64,000 nt of DNA, from the NCBI RefSeq assembly GCF_019737615.1, contig NZ_JAHKKS010000005.1, forward strand, positions 186,001 through 250,000, read 5' to 3'. The stretch's first letter is position 1, and each line of letters opens with the position of its first letter. The notes under the pieces were generated by a model, which saw only the letters and a list, made by a program, of their open reading frames with translations, searched no databases and had not been told where the DNA came from. Position numbers and translations under genes: made by a program. Below, one piece after another: positions 47,826 through 55,749 of the stretch. The DNA comes from Sphingobium xanthum. Its GTDB lineage: Bacteria; Pseudomonadota; Alphaproteobacteria; Sphingomonadales; Sphingomonadaceae.

Positions 47826-48410
47826 TCAGCTGTTGGCTGGGCCGTCGAGCTTCCCGAATTTCGCCTCGAAGCCGGCAACGTCGCCGCTGGCCAGGAAACC
47901 GGCCTGCTCGATCCAGTTGTCGCGCACGATGCGGCCCTTGAACGTGCCGAGATGCGCATCGACCTTGGCGACGTCGTCGGCATTCCAGGCGGCGATCTGA
48001 TCGAACCGGGTGATGCCGAGCCCGGCCAGCGTGCTGTTGAGCTTCGGCCCGAGCCCCTTGATCTGGCGCAGATCGTCCGGTTCGCCAGCGGCCGCCGGCA
48101 CGCCGATGTCGGTGAGCGTCACCGCGCCTGCCGCCGCGCCGCCGCTGGCCATGATCGCTGCGGCATTGCTCATCACCGCCGGCACGTCATCCGGCTTCGC
48201 GCCGCTTGCCGCGACATCCGCCGCCATCGACGTCTCGACGGTCTCGGCGACTTCCTCCACGACGTTGCGCGCCGTCTCGCTGACCGCGCCGACCGCCGTG
48301 ACCGACGTATCGACATGATGCCCGACTTTTCCGGAGCGCGAGCGCAGGACCCAGATGACCATGAACGCAACGAGCAACGCGGCGACGATCAATATGGCGC
48401 TTTGGGTCAT
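47826..48410 (-). CDS. membrane-anchored protein with helix-hairpin-helix domain
   Basis: 194 aa. One N-terminal helix (ILIVAALLVAFMVIWVL) anchors it in the membrane; an Ala/Val-rich linker follows to about residue 105. The C-terminal domain (GEPDDLRQIKGLGPKLNSTLAGLGITRFDQIAAWNADDVAKVDAHLGTFKGRIVRDNWIEQA) is the helix-hairpin-helix of the flap-endonuclease-like / ribosomal L21-associated family, widespread in sphingomonads. Possible DNA or RNA binding near the membrane; no experimental role is known. Confidence 0.85.
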   Translation of the reverse strand: MTQSAILIVAALLVAFMVIWVLRSRSGKVGHHVDTSVTAVGAVSETARNVVEEVAETVETSMAADVAASGAKPDDVPAVMSNAAAIMASGGAAAGAVTLTDIGVPAAAGEPDDLRQIKGLGPKLNSTLAGLGITRFDQIAAWNADDVAKVDAHLGTFKGRIVRDNWIEQAGFLASGDVAGFEAKFGKLDGPANS

Positions 48411-48494
48411 GGTCGGCCTCCTTGTTGTGCGCTTGTAAAATAACCATATGCCTCAAGCGGGAGGCAAGCCAGCGTCATCCCCAGGCCGTCCACA

Positions 48495-48777
48495 GAAAAA
48501 TATTTTTCGTTCGCGGTTTCCTCCCTTGCGTTCACGCAAAGATCGCAATTGCGGCGCGTCGCTGCATTGCAACATGGGATTCACGCCATGAACCGAGTCT
48601 TTTCATCGACGAACCGAATCATTACGAACGTGTTAACGCCCTTGCATCGCCGTGCCGTTGTGGCACTATCGATGGTGGTTCGGAACGGGGGCCAACGCAA
48701 CAACTTGTGTCCTGAAGCTGCGACGCGCTTCGCGGCCGAGGACCGGTTTGTCCCCGTCAAACGGGGTTGACCGAATC
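48495..48777 (+). promoter_or_regulatory. upstream region of nrdA with palindromes and clustered GANTC sites
   Basis: Three short dyads lie here: GAAAAATATTTTTC (48495-48508), TTGCG-TTCA-CGCAA (48526-48539) and CGCAATTGCG (48544-48553). GANTC, the target of the alphaproteobacterial CcrM methylase, occurs at 48578, 48595, 48616 and 48773, three of them within 43 bp. The rest of the 399 bp gap has a short CCCCGT..ACGGGG hairpin near 48752. No NrdR box or cobalamin riboswitch was recognised. Confidence 0.35.
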
Positions 48778-48809
48778 GAACGAAGAGAGAACATTCGGGG
48801 GTCTTGAGC

Positions 48810-50735
48810 ATGGAGTTTCGCGATTTGCAGGCGGAAGCATCAGTATTGGACGCGGCACCGGCCACCGAGGCTGCGACGGAGAGCGCGCCGGTGAGCGCGA
48901 AACCCGCGAAGAAGAAGGCGCTCGCCTCGAACAGCGTCGATGCACGCCGGTTCGACGTCGTGACCGATCCTGCCCGTGACGCGCTCCTGACCGAGTTCGG
49001 CAAGGAGACGCTGCAAGACCGCTATCTGCTGCCCGGCGAATCCTATCAGGATTTGTTCGCCCGCGTTGCGGCAGCCTATGCCGACGATCAGGCGCATGCC
49101 CAGCGGCTCTACGATTATATCTCGCGCCTCTGGTTCATGCCGGCGACGCCAGTTCTCTCCAACGGCGGCACCGGCCGCGGCCTGCCGATCAGCTGCTATC
49201 TCAACAGCGTGGACGACAGCCTGGAAGGCATCGTCAACACCTGGAACGAGAATGTCTGGCTGGCCGCGCGCGGCGGCGGCATCGGCACCTATTGGGGCAG
49301 CGTGCGCGGCATCGGCGAGCCGGTCGGCCTCAATGGCAAGACCAGCGGCATCATTCCGTTCGTGCGCGTGATGGACTCGCTCACCCTCGCCATTTCGCAG
49401 GGCTCGCTGCGTCGCGGATCGGCCGCCTGCTATCTCGACATCTCGCATCCGGAGATCGAGGAGTTCCTCGAGATCCGCAAGCCATCCGGCGACTTCAACC
49501 GCAAGGCGCTGAACCTCCACCATGGCGTGCTGCTGACCGACGAGTTCATGCATGCCGTGCGTGACGGCGCCGAGTTCACCCTGCGCTCGCCCAAGGATGG
49601 CAGCGAGCGCGGCAAGGTCGATGCGCGCAGCCTCTTCCAGAAGCTGGTCGAGACCCGCCTCGCCACCGGCGAGCCCTATATCGTGTTCAACGATACCGTG
49701 AACCGCACGATGCCCAAGCATCATCGCGAGCTCGGCCTCAAGGTCTCGACCTCGAACCTCTGCTCCGAGATCACGCTGCCGACCGGCCGCGACCATCTCG
49801 GCAATGACCGCACCGCCGTCTGCTGCCTCTCCTCGCTCAATGTCGAGACGTGGGAAGAGTGGAAGGACGAGAAGATGTTCATCGAGGACGTCATGCGCTT
49901 CCTCGACAACGTCCTGCAGGACTATATCGACCGCGCGCCGGAAGAGATGGCCCGCGCCAAGTACAGCGCCGAGCGCGAGCGTTCGGTCGGCCTCGGCATC
50001 ATGGGCTTCCACTCGCTGCTCCAGCAGCGCGGCATCCCCTTCGAGAGCGCGATGGCCAAGAGCTGGAACCTGCGTATCTTCAAGCACATCTCGGCCAAGG
50101 CCAACGAGGCCTCGATGCAGCTCGCCGTCGAGCGCGGCCCCTGCCCGGACGCCGCCGATCAGGGCGTGATGGAGCGCTTCAGCTGCAAGATGGCGATCGC
50201 GCCGACCGCGTCGATCTCGATCATCTGCGGCGGCACCTCTGCGTGCATCGAGCCGATCCCGGCCAACATCTACACGCACAAGACGCTGTCCGGCAGCTTC
50301 ATCGTGAAGAACCCCTATCTCGAGAAGATCCTCCAGGCGAAGTCCAAGGACTCGACCAATGTCTGGAATTCGATCCTCGAGAAGGAAGGCAGCGTCCAGC
50401 ATCTCGATTTCCTGAGCCAGGACGAGAAGGACACCTACAAGACCAGCTTCGAGATCGACCAGCGCTGGCTGATCGAGCTGGCCGCCGACCGCGCGCCCTA
50501 TATCGATCAGGCCCAGTCGCTGAATCTGTTCATCCCGGCCGACGTGGAAAAGTGGGATCTACTCATGCTCCACTACCGCGCGTGGGAGCTGGGCGTTAAG
50601 TCGCTTTATTATCTGCGCTCCAAGTCGATCCAGCGCGCCGGTTTCGCCGGCGGGGTGGAAGCGGACAACACCGCCGAACTCAAGAAGATCGAGCTGCCCA
50701 ACACTGATTATGACGAGTGCCTCGCCTGCCAATAG
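48810..50735 (+). CDS. nrdA: class Ia ribonucleoside-diphosphate reductase alpha subunit
   Basis: 641 aa. Catalytic features are intact: SCYLNS (first redox Cys), NLCSEI (radical-site N-C-E), AVCCLSSLN (second Cys), the tyrosine pair in KSLYYLRS for radical transfer, and the C-terminal CLAC shuttle pair. It reduces NDPs to dNDPs with a separate NrdB. The N-terminus goes straight from a Pro/Ala/Lys-rich leader to the catalytic domain (RRFDVVTDPARDALL), so the usual ATP-cone is absent. nrdB is not downstream. The ATG at 48810 is preferred over the TTG two codons earlier. Confidence 0.95.
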   Translation: MEFRDLQAEASVLDAAPATEAATESAPVSAKPAKKKALASNSVDARRFDVVTDPARDALLTEFGKETLQDRYLLPGESYQDLFARVAAAYADDQAHAQRLYDYISRLWFMPATPVLSNGGTGRGLPISCYLNSVDDSLEGIVNTWNENVWLAARGGGIGTYWGSVRGIGEPVGLNGKTSGIIPFVRVMDSLTLAISQGSLRRGSAACYLDISHPEIEEFLEIRKPSGDFNRKALNLHHGVLLTDEFMHAVRDGAEFTLRSPKDGSERGKVDARSLFQKLVETRLATGEPYIVFNDTVNRTMPKHHRELGLKVSTSNLCSEITLPTGRDHLGNDRTAVCCLSSLNVETWEEWKDEKMFIEDVMRFLDNVLQDYIDRAPEEMARAKYSAERERSVGLGIMGFHSLLQQRGIPFESAMAKSWNLRIFKHISAKANEASMQLAVERGPCPDAADQGVMERFSCKMAIAPTASISIICGGTSACIEPIPANIYTHKTLSGSFIVKNPYLEKILQAKSKDSTNVWNSILEKEGSVQHLDFLSQDEKDTYKTSFEIDQRWLIELAADRAPYIDQAQSLNLFIPADVEKWDLLMLHYRAWELGVKSLYYLRSKSIQRAGFAGGVEADNTAELKKIELPNTDYDECLACQ

Positions 50736-50765
50736 GCAGGTGACGAGACGGAAGGAGGATCGATC

Positions 50766-51149
50766 ATGCCCATCCCTGGATCACGCAGGCCGGATGGGCC
50801 AGGCACTCCTTCCGCTTTCAGCACGCATGCCCGTGCGCATCGCAATCTCGACCTCTTGCTGAACCGCCTGCTGGCAGACGAGGAAATCGGCTTCAGCTAT
50901 GATGAGCGCGAGAAACGGCTCGTCTGGAGCCGAGGCGAGACGATCCCCGGCCTCGACCCCGCCATCTACTGCAAATGCCCGCGCACCGGCGCAATCCTCT
51001 GCTACGCCCATATCGGCCACGCGCATCTGCGCTCCGGCTGGGACTATGGCTATGTCTATCCGCCGGAATATGGCGGGCTCGACTGCCTCAGCAACATGCG
51101 GCCGGAGCAATGCGAGGATTATCGGCCGGCGCATACAGCGCGACGCTGA
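50766..51149 (+). CDS. small protein of unknown function downstream of nrdA
   Basis: 127 aa, no signal or helix in the membrane. It contains cysteines in IYCKCPRTGAILCYAHIGHAHLRSGWDYGYVYPPEYGGLDCLS, which could form a zinc or redox site. GAAGGAGG lies 8 bp upstream of the ATG, and the gap to nrdA is 30 bp, so co-transcription is likely. I do not recognise the family. A possible terminator hairpin (GCCCGC / GCGGGC, 51204-51222) follows. Confidence 0.7.
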   Translation: MPIPGSRRPDGPGTPSAFSTHARAHRNLDLLLNRLLADEEIGFSYDEREKRLVWSRGETIPGLDPAIYCKCPRTGAILCYAHIGHAHLRSGWDYGYVYPPEYGGLDCLSNMRPEQCEDYRPAHTARR

Positions 51150-51224
51150 CCGCGCCGCGCGAACTTTCAAAGGGCACCCCGATCCAATCAACGCAACGCT
51201 CCTGCCCGCGCAGGAAGCGGGCCT

Positions 51225-51782
51225 TTACGCCTCTTCGGCCTTGGCGCGGCCGGCCGGATCCCACAAAGGCACCTTGCCGATCAGCTTCTCCAGCGCCTCG
51301 GTCGCGCGGCCCGCAATCATCACGATGAGCAGCCGGCAATGCCTGTCCGTGTGGTTCACCCAGGCGTGATCGGTCGCGCGTTGCAGGATCGTGTCGCCCT
51401 TGCGCAGGATCACCGGCTCGACACCTTCGCTCAGCAGCATGGTGATCTCGCCTTCCAGCACGTGCAGATAATCGACGCTGTTGGTGCGATGCATGTAGGG
51501 GGTGTCGCCCGGCTTGAACGGCGGCACGTCGGAGACGCGGACGAAGATGCCGTTCTCGATGACACCGGGCTGGAAAGGCTTGCCGGTCGGGTCGTCCTCG
51601 GTCGCCTCGATCTGGATCGGCAGCACCCGATGCGACCAGATGTCCTGGAAGCGGAAGCCATCCGTCCCCGCGCCCGAATAATGGCAAAGATCGTCGATCA
51701 TCACGACCGATTTGCCGTCGGCGTCATGGCCGGTGATGACGCGGCGAAGATTGGGGTACAGATCCATCGTGCCGTCTAACAT
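51225..51782 (-). CDS. cupin domain protein
   Basis: 185 aa. The cupin motifs lie at about residues 95-150 (YMHRTNSVDYLHVLEGEITMLL, then GDTILQRATDHAWVNHTDRHCRLLIVMI). The metal-site histidines of motif 1 are partly substituted (HRTNSVDY), but His is kept in motif 2 (TDHAWVN). Similar proteins are annotated as cupins acting on aromatic or carbonyl substrates. It precedes the DUF2171 gene on the same strand, with a terminator-like hairpin between them. Confidence 0.88.
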   Translation of the reverse strand: MLDGTMDLYPNLRRVITGHDADGKSVVMIDDLCHYSGAGTDGFRFQDIWSHRVLPIQIEATEDDPTGKPFQPGVIENGIFVRVSDVPPFKPGDTPYMHRTNSVDYLHVLEGEITMLLSEGVEPVILRKGDTILQRATDHAWVNHTDRHCRLLIVMIAGRATEALEKLIGKVPLWDPAGRAKAEEA

Positions 51783-52126
51783 GCGCGCCTCTCCCGGTCG
51801 TATCGACTCTCAGTGCCGCGCCGATAGTAAACAGGTGAAGCAATCGCCCTTGTCAATTGCGAAGATGCGCCACTCTCATGCCGTGATGGCATGGTGTAGA
51901 AAACCGAGCATTGCGGAGGCGGCTCAAAACAGAAAAGTCCGACCTCCCGGGGGGACAGGAGGCCGGACCCTTTCAGACCGTGCAGCCGGTGTGTGGGAGA
52001 GTCACCGCCTGACGGCCATCTCCCCTTTTCGTCGCAGCATGTCTCTGACCCTGAAGCACCGAGATAGGGACGATGCGGGCCTGTTCAAGCCGCGTCGTCC
52101 CCATCGCGCTTTCGCTATTCTATAGA
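51783..52126. other. intergenic region between cupin and DUF2171 genes
   Basis: 344 bp. It contains the terminator at 51931-51968. The 160 bp between that and the DUF2171 stop has no open frame I support and could be a long 3' untranslated region or a small RNA; no evidence decides. Confidence 0.5.
51931..51968 (-). terminator. Rho-independent terminator
   Basis: On the minus strand GTCCGGCCTCC and GGAGGTCGGAC pair (11 bp, one mismatch) around a C/G-rich loop, followed by TTTTCTGTTTT. It lies downstream of the DUF2171 gene (end 52127) and upstream of the cupin gene, so it would separate the two. Confidence 0.7.
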
Positions 52127-52489
52127 TCAGGCGGTGCCGGAGCCGCCCATGCCGGTACCATGTCCGCTCGTGCCGAACAGCGGGGCATCACCACCGCCAG
52201 CCGCCGTGCGGCTCTTCTGACCGTCATAATCCGCAGTGATCGCTTCCGGCGTCACCACCGTCTCCTTGTGATGCAGGCTCTCGGGGAGCGGCACGCCTAC
52301 CTTGAGGTAGACGCGATCATTCTCGATCCGATCGACACAATCGACATCGAGGAAATGATGTCGTCCGTCAGACGAATCCTTGCGCGTGAGCTGGATAATA
52401 TCGCCCTCGAGGTGATCGACCGCGCCGATAGGTGCGCCGGAAGAATCCATCACTTCCATATGTTCCTTGATCTGCCACTTGTCGAACAT
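52127..52489 (-). CDS. DUF2171 family protein
   Basis: 120 aa. It begins MFDKWQIKEHMEVMDSSGAPIGAVDHLEGDIIQLTRKDSSDGRHHFLDVDCVDRIE, the PRC-barrel-like DUF2171 pattern, and ends in a Gly/Thr-rich tail (GTSGHGTGMGGSG). DUF2171 proteins are small soluble proteins found in sphingomonads, rhizobia and Deinococcus, often stress-linked. AGGAGAG lies 6 bp before the ATG at 52489. A probable EcfG promoter is 37-62 bp upstream, placing it in the general stress response. Confidence 0.88.
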   Translation of the reverse strand: MFDKWQIKEHMEVMDSSGAPIGAVDHLEGDIIQLTRKDSSDGRHHFLDVDCVDRIENDRVYLKVGVPLPESLHHKETVVTPEAITADYDGQKSRTAAGGGDAPLFGTSGHGTGMGGSGTA

Positions 52490-52525
52490 GGCATCTCTCC
52501 TTGCTTCCTTGACGTTCACCGGCAA

Positions 52526-52551
52526 AACGGACGGGGCGGCCCGCGCGTTCC
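52526..52551 (-). promoter_or_regulatory. predicted EcfG (general stress response) promoter
   Basis: On the minus strand GGAAC (52551-52547) is followed after 17 bases by CGTT (52529-52526), matching the alphaproteobacterial EcfG consensus GGAAC-N16/17-CGTT. The start codon at 52489 lies about 37 bp downstream of the -10, leaving room for a short leader with AGGAGAG. No other gene in the window has this match upstream. Confidence 0.65.
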
Positions 52552-52634
52552 GCTCCGCGTCGCGAGCCGTCGCGTGCGCACCACGGCCCATCCGCGCGAT
52601 TGCGCCGCGCGCAGGAAAGGCATAGCTTTCGCGC

Positions 52635-52958
52635 ATGATCCGCCGCCTTGCCTCGCGCCGCCTCGCCCTTGCCTTGCCCATGCTGGCGGTGCTTGCCGCC
52701 TGCGCCCGCCAGAGCGCCGAGGCCGTGTCGAGCGCCCCCGGAACGCCCGGCTTCCTGCTCGGCCTGTGGCACGGCTTCATCTTTCCGGTCGCGTGGGTCT
52801 GTTCGCTGATCTCGCCGCGCTTCGCCATCTATGCCGTGCCGAACAATGGCGGCTGGTATGATTTCGGCTATTTTGTCGGCATCGTGTTTCTCGGTGTCGG
52901 CGCGCGCCATACCCGCACTGTTTACCGCACGGTCTATGTCGATCGGAGCAACCGCTGA
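52635..52958 (+). CDS. small membrane lipoprotein
   Basis: 107 aa. The N-terminus ends in LAVLAAC, a plausible lipobox with Cys23. A hydrophobic region follows (PGFLLGLWHGFIFPVAWVCSLISPRFAIY and GYFVGIVFLGVGA). The WHGFIFP motif is recurrent in small proteins of proteobacteria and Bacteroidetes annotated as lipoproteins. Divergent from the DUF2171 gene; its own promoter is not evident. Confidence 0.75.
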   Translation: MIRRLASRRLALALPMLAVLAACARQSAEAVSSAPGTPGFLLGLWHGFIFPVAWVCSLISPRFAIYAVPNNGGWYDFGYFVGIVFLGVGARHTRTVYRTVYVDRSNR

Positions 52959-52975
52959 CCAACGCCGCGCTCATC

Positions 52976-53143
52976 ATGGCCGGTGTCGCCGCCGCATCCG
53001 CCGTCGGCGGCGCGGCAATGCTCGCCCGCCCTGTCCGAAGTCCGCAGGGCGTCTATGGCAAGCGCATCGCCGCTACCATGGCCCTGTCCTTCGCGTTGAT
53101 CCTGGCGCTGTTCGCCTGGGGACTGGAACAGGCTGCGGGCTGA
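52976..53143 (+). CDS. very small two-helix membrane protein
   Basis: 55 aa: MAGVAAASAVGGAAMLARPV, then RSPQGVYGKRIAATMALSFA and a second hydrophobic stretch ending WGLEQAAG. Two helices (residues 1-17 and 33-50) around a basic loop. It starts 17 bp after the upstream lipoprotein and is probably co-transcribed. Short-gene status makes it tentative. Confidence 0.45.
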   Translation: MAGVAAASAVGGAAMLARPVRSPQGVYGKRIAATMALSFALILALFAWGLEQAAG

Positions 53144-53334
53144 ACGTCCCTGCCCGACAGCGACTTCCGACCAGTTGATAGAAGCAACGGGTTCTGCTCG
53201 AGTTCGCATGAACGTGCGCTCGGGGCTAACTCCGCCTTTATCCGGCAAACGATCATTGACGACCGGACAGACCTTGACCTCGCTGTGAGCTTAGGTCTGC
53301 CGACGACCTGAACCAAAAATCTGTCAAAGTCGTG

Positions 53335-54555
53335 CTAGGTGCTTGGTCCCGGCATCAGAAACGAAAGCAGGAAACAGACAAAAACGACGGCAAGAGCAGC
53401 CCAGAACGGTGCCGCGATCCCATATGCATCGGCGAATTGACCGGCCAGGATCGGACCGACAACACCGCCCGCAATCTCACCGACGCCGATGGTCACTGCC
53501 ACCGTTGCCGCAATGCGAGCAGGAGGAACCGTCTCCCCGGGTATGAGCACCGCGTAGATCGGCAATGCACCGACCGCGAGCCAGCCGGTGAAGAGCAAGA
53601 GCTGCAGGCCCCAGGCCGGCCCGGTCCACAACAGGATCGCGGTCGGCACGATCGCGGCCAGCCCCATGCCGACGGTCAGCATGGCTTTCCTGCCGAAACG
53701 ATCCGACAACAACGGCAGGGCCAGGCCACCGACGCAGCCGGCAAGACCGAGCGTGCCCAGCACTGTCCCCGCCCCCGTCGGCGTATAGTGCATCTTTTCG
53801 ACCAGATAGACCGACAGGAAGGTCGCATGGACGACCAGCCAGAACATAAAGCCGGCCGAAATCACAATGCACAGCCCGATCTTGCGGCGGGCCAAAGCGG
53901 TCAGTCCGACACCAACGCCAACGACATCCACCGCGCCATCTGATGGCCCTGCGCGTCCGTCTATTTCGCGGATGACAAGCCAAACGCCAGCTGCGAGCAG
54001 CAGGAAGGGAATGGCCGATGCGACATAGGCTGCCTGCCAGCCCCAGGCGTCGGCAATGTGGCTAAGCACGATCGGGCCGAGCATCTGACTGATCAGGAAC
54101 ATCAACAAAGTCTGCACGCCGATGTTCCGCCCAATCCGTTCCGGCGGAGACTGTGATGTCAGGATCGACTGGGTGATCGGCGAGATGCCGCCAAGGGCAG
54201 CCCCGGAGGCGAGACGAATAGCCAGCAGCGCGATATAGCCCTGCACCAGCAGCGAACCCATGGCGCAGATTGCGGCCAGGATCAGCAAGGGCACAAGCAG
54301 ATGCTTGCGCTTGCCGGTTCGGTCGGACAGCCGGCCGATCACATAACCGGCAACTGCCACGGCCACGGCCTGCGTGGAATAAATTGCGCCGAGCTGGGTA
54401 TTGGTCAGGTCCAGCGCTGCGATGAGATAGGGACCTATATAGCCCGTCGCGAGCCGATCGAAGGCGACAAAGGAAATCACGAGGCTGGTGACGAGCACCA
54501 TCCGCATCTCATACCCCTGCCTCGTGCCTGACGGCGGAAAACCTATCGACGTCAT
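53335..54555 (-). CDS. MFS transporter (catabolic-cluster type)
   Basis: 406 aa with 12 helices. Motif A-like GYVIGRLSDRTGKRKHLLV lies around residues 66-84, and DRFGRKAMLTVGMG in the second half. The overall form resembles transporters of organic acids and small metabolites. The ATG at 54555 (MTSIGFPPSG) is preferred because GGGGAG lies 9 bp upstream; the ATG at 54579 is an alternative. It follows the OYE gene on the same strand with a 14-38 bp gap, so both probably share the promoter carrying the CCTATC...GATAGG dyad. Likely substrate importer for the cluster. Confidence 0.9.
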   Translation of the reverse strand: MTSIGFPPSGTRQGYEMRMVLVTSLVISFVAFDRLATGYIGPYLIAALDLTNTQLGAIYSTQAVAVAVAGYVIGRLSDRTGKRKHLLVPLLILAAICAMGSLLVQGYIALLAIRLASGAALGGISPITQSILTSQSPPERIGRNIGVQTLLMFLISQMLGPIVLSHIADAWGWQAAYVASAIPFLLLAAGVWLVIREIDGRAGPSDGAVDVVGVGVGLTALARRKIGLCIVISAGFMFWLVVHATFLSVYLVEKMHYTPTGAGTVLGTLGLAGCVGGLALPLLSDRFGRKAMLTVGMGLAAIVPTAILLWTGPAWGLQLLLFTGWLAVGALPIYAVLIPGETVPPARIAATVAVTIGVGEIAGGVVGPILAGQFADAYGIAAPFWAALAVVFVCFLLSFLMPGPST

Positions 54556-54593
54556 CGCAAAATTCTCCCCTTCCGACATTGCGGACAGGCTCT

Positions 54594-55676
54594 TCAGGCC
54601 AGCGCCGGATAGTCGATATAGCCCGCCTCACCGCCGCCATAGATGGACGGCTGGTCGGGCTCGGCCAACGGTGCGGACCGGGCAAATCGCGCGGGCAAAT
54701 CGGGATTGGCAATGAACGGGACGCCAAAAGACACCAGATCGGTATGGCCGCTCGCAATGGCATGGTCGGCGCTGGCCGCGTCGTAACCGCCATTGGCGAT
54801 CGTGATGCCACCGAACGCCTCGCGCAGTGCCGGCGTCAATCTCTTGACGACCGTTGTTTCGGCCGGGCCTGCCACGGGTTCGACAACATGGATATAAGCC
54901 AGCTTGCCGGACAGCGCCTTGGCGAGATAGCCGAACGTGGCCACCGGATCGGAATCCGACATGCTGTACATGGAAAACCACGGCGACATGCGATAGCCGA
55001 CACGGTCCGCCCCCCAGATTCCCGTGACAGCCTCGACGACTTCAAGAGGCAAGCGCGCACGTCCTGCTTGCGAGCCGCCATAGGCATCGCCGCGCCGGTT
55101 GGAGCCGTCACGCAGGAACTGGTCCAGCAGGTAACCATTGGCACCATGGATTTCCACGCCATCGAAACCCGCCATCAACGCCAGTCTCGCGCCATGGGCA
55201 TATTGTTCGACCACGCCCGGCATCTCCCCGATGTCGAGCGCGCGGGGCGCGGGAAGCGGCTTGAATCCCTCTGCGGTAAAGGCCTCCCCCGCCGCCGGGA
55301 TCGTCGAGGGCGCGATCGGCAAGCCACCGTCCTGAAAATCCTGATGCGAAACGCGACCGACGTGCCAGAGCTGCAAAAATATCCGTCCGCCAGCCTCGTG
55401 TACGGCAGCGGTCACGGCCTGCCAGGCGGCGACCTGTTCCGGTAAATGGATGCCCGGCGTCCAGACGGACCCGCGTGCCTGGTGGCTGATCTGCGCGCCT
55501 TCGGTGACGATCAGCCCTGCCGAGGCGCGCTGGGCATAATAAATCGCGGTGGAGGGCGGGGCAATCCCGTCGCCAATGGCGCGCGCGCGCGTCATCGGCG
55601 CCATGACGACCCGGTTTGGCAATTCAAGCGCACCAATCCGCGCGCCCGACAAAAGATTCTGCATCGTTTCGCCCAT
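54594..55676 (-). CDS. Old Yellow Enzyme family NADH:flavin oxidoreductase/alkene reductase
   Basis: 360 aa. The FMN barrel is clear: IGALELPNRVVMAPMTRARA near the N-terminus, IFLQLWHVGRVSHQDFQ (about 95-115), DGVEIHGANGYLLDQFLRDGSNRRGDAYGGS (about 175-205) and ITIANGGYDA. NemA-like enzymes reduce C=C bonds conjugated to carbonyl or nitro groups. Three in-frame ATGs are possible (55682, 55676, 55664); I favour 55676, with AGAGG 6 bp upstream. The promoter region, 46 bp upstream, holds inverted repeat B. Confidence 0.92.
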   Translation of the reverse strand: MGETMQNLLSGARIGALELPNRVVMAPMTRARAIGDGIAPPSTAIYYAQRASAGLIVTEGAQISHQARGSVWTPGIHLPEQVAAWQAVTAAVHEAGGRIFLQLWHVGRVSHQDFQDGGLPIAPSTIPAAGEAFTAEGFKPLPAPRALDIGEMPGVVEQYAHGARLALMAGFDGVEIHGANGYLLDQFLRDGSNRRGDAYGGSQAGRARLPLEVVEAVTGIWGADRVGYRMSPWFSMYSMSDSDPVATFGYLAKALSGKLAYIHVVEPVAGPAETTVVKRLTPALREAFGGITIANGGYDAASADHAIASGHTDLVSFGVPFIANPDLPARFARSAPLAEPDQPSIYGGGEAGYIDYPALA

Positions 55677-55721
55677 CTCCATCCTCTGATCGGAGCATGA
55701 GTGCTGACCGGAAAACCGTGA

Positions 55722-55739
55722 CCTATCCTGCAAGATAGG
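55722..55739. promoter_or_regulatory. inverted repeat B, candidate operator
   Basis: CCTATCCTGCAAGATAGG: 6 bp arms CCTATC / GATAGG around CTGCAA. It is 46 bp upstream of the OYE start, on the side transcribed toward the OYE-MFS operon, and just after the end of the SDR gene. Confidence 0.6.
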
Positions 55740-55749
55740 CGCGGCGGGC

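Noticed and set aside
48412..48809. NrdR box or cobalamin riboswitch upstream of nrdA
   Set aside because: No NrdR-like pair or B12-box sequence was found; the hairpins seen are short and unrelated.
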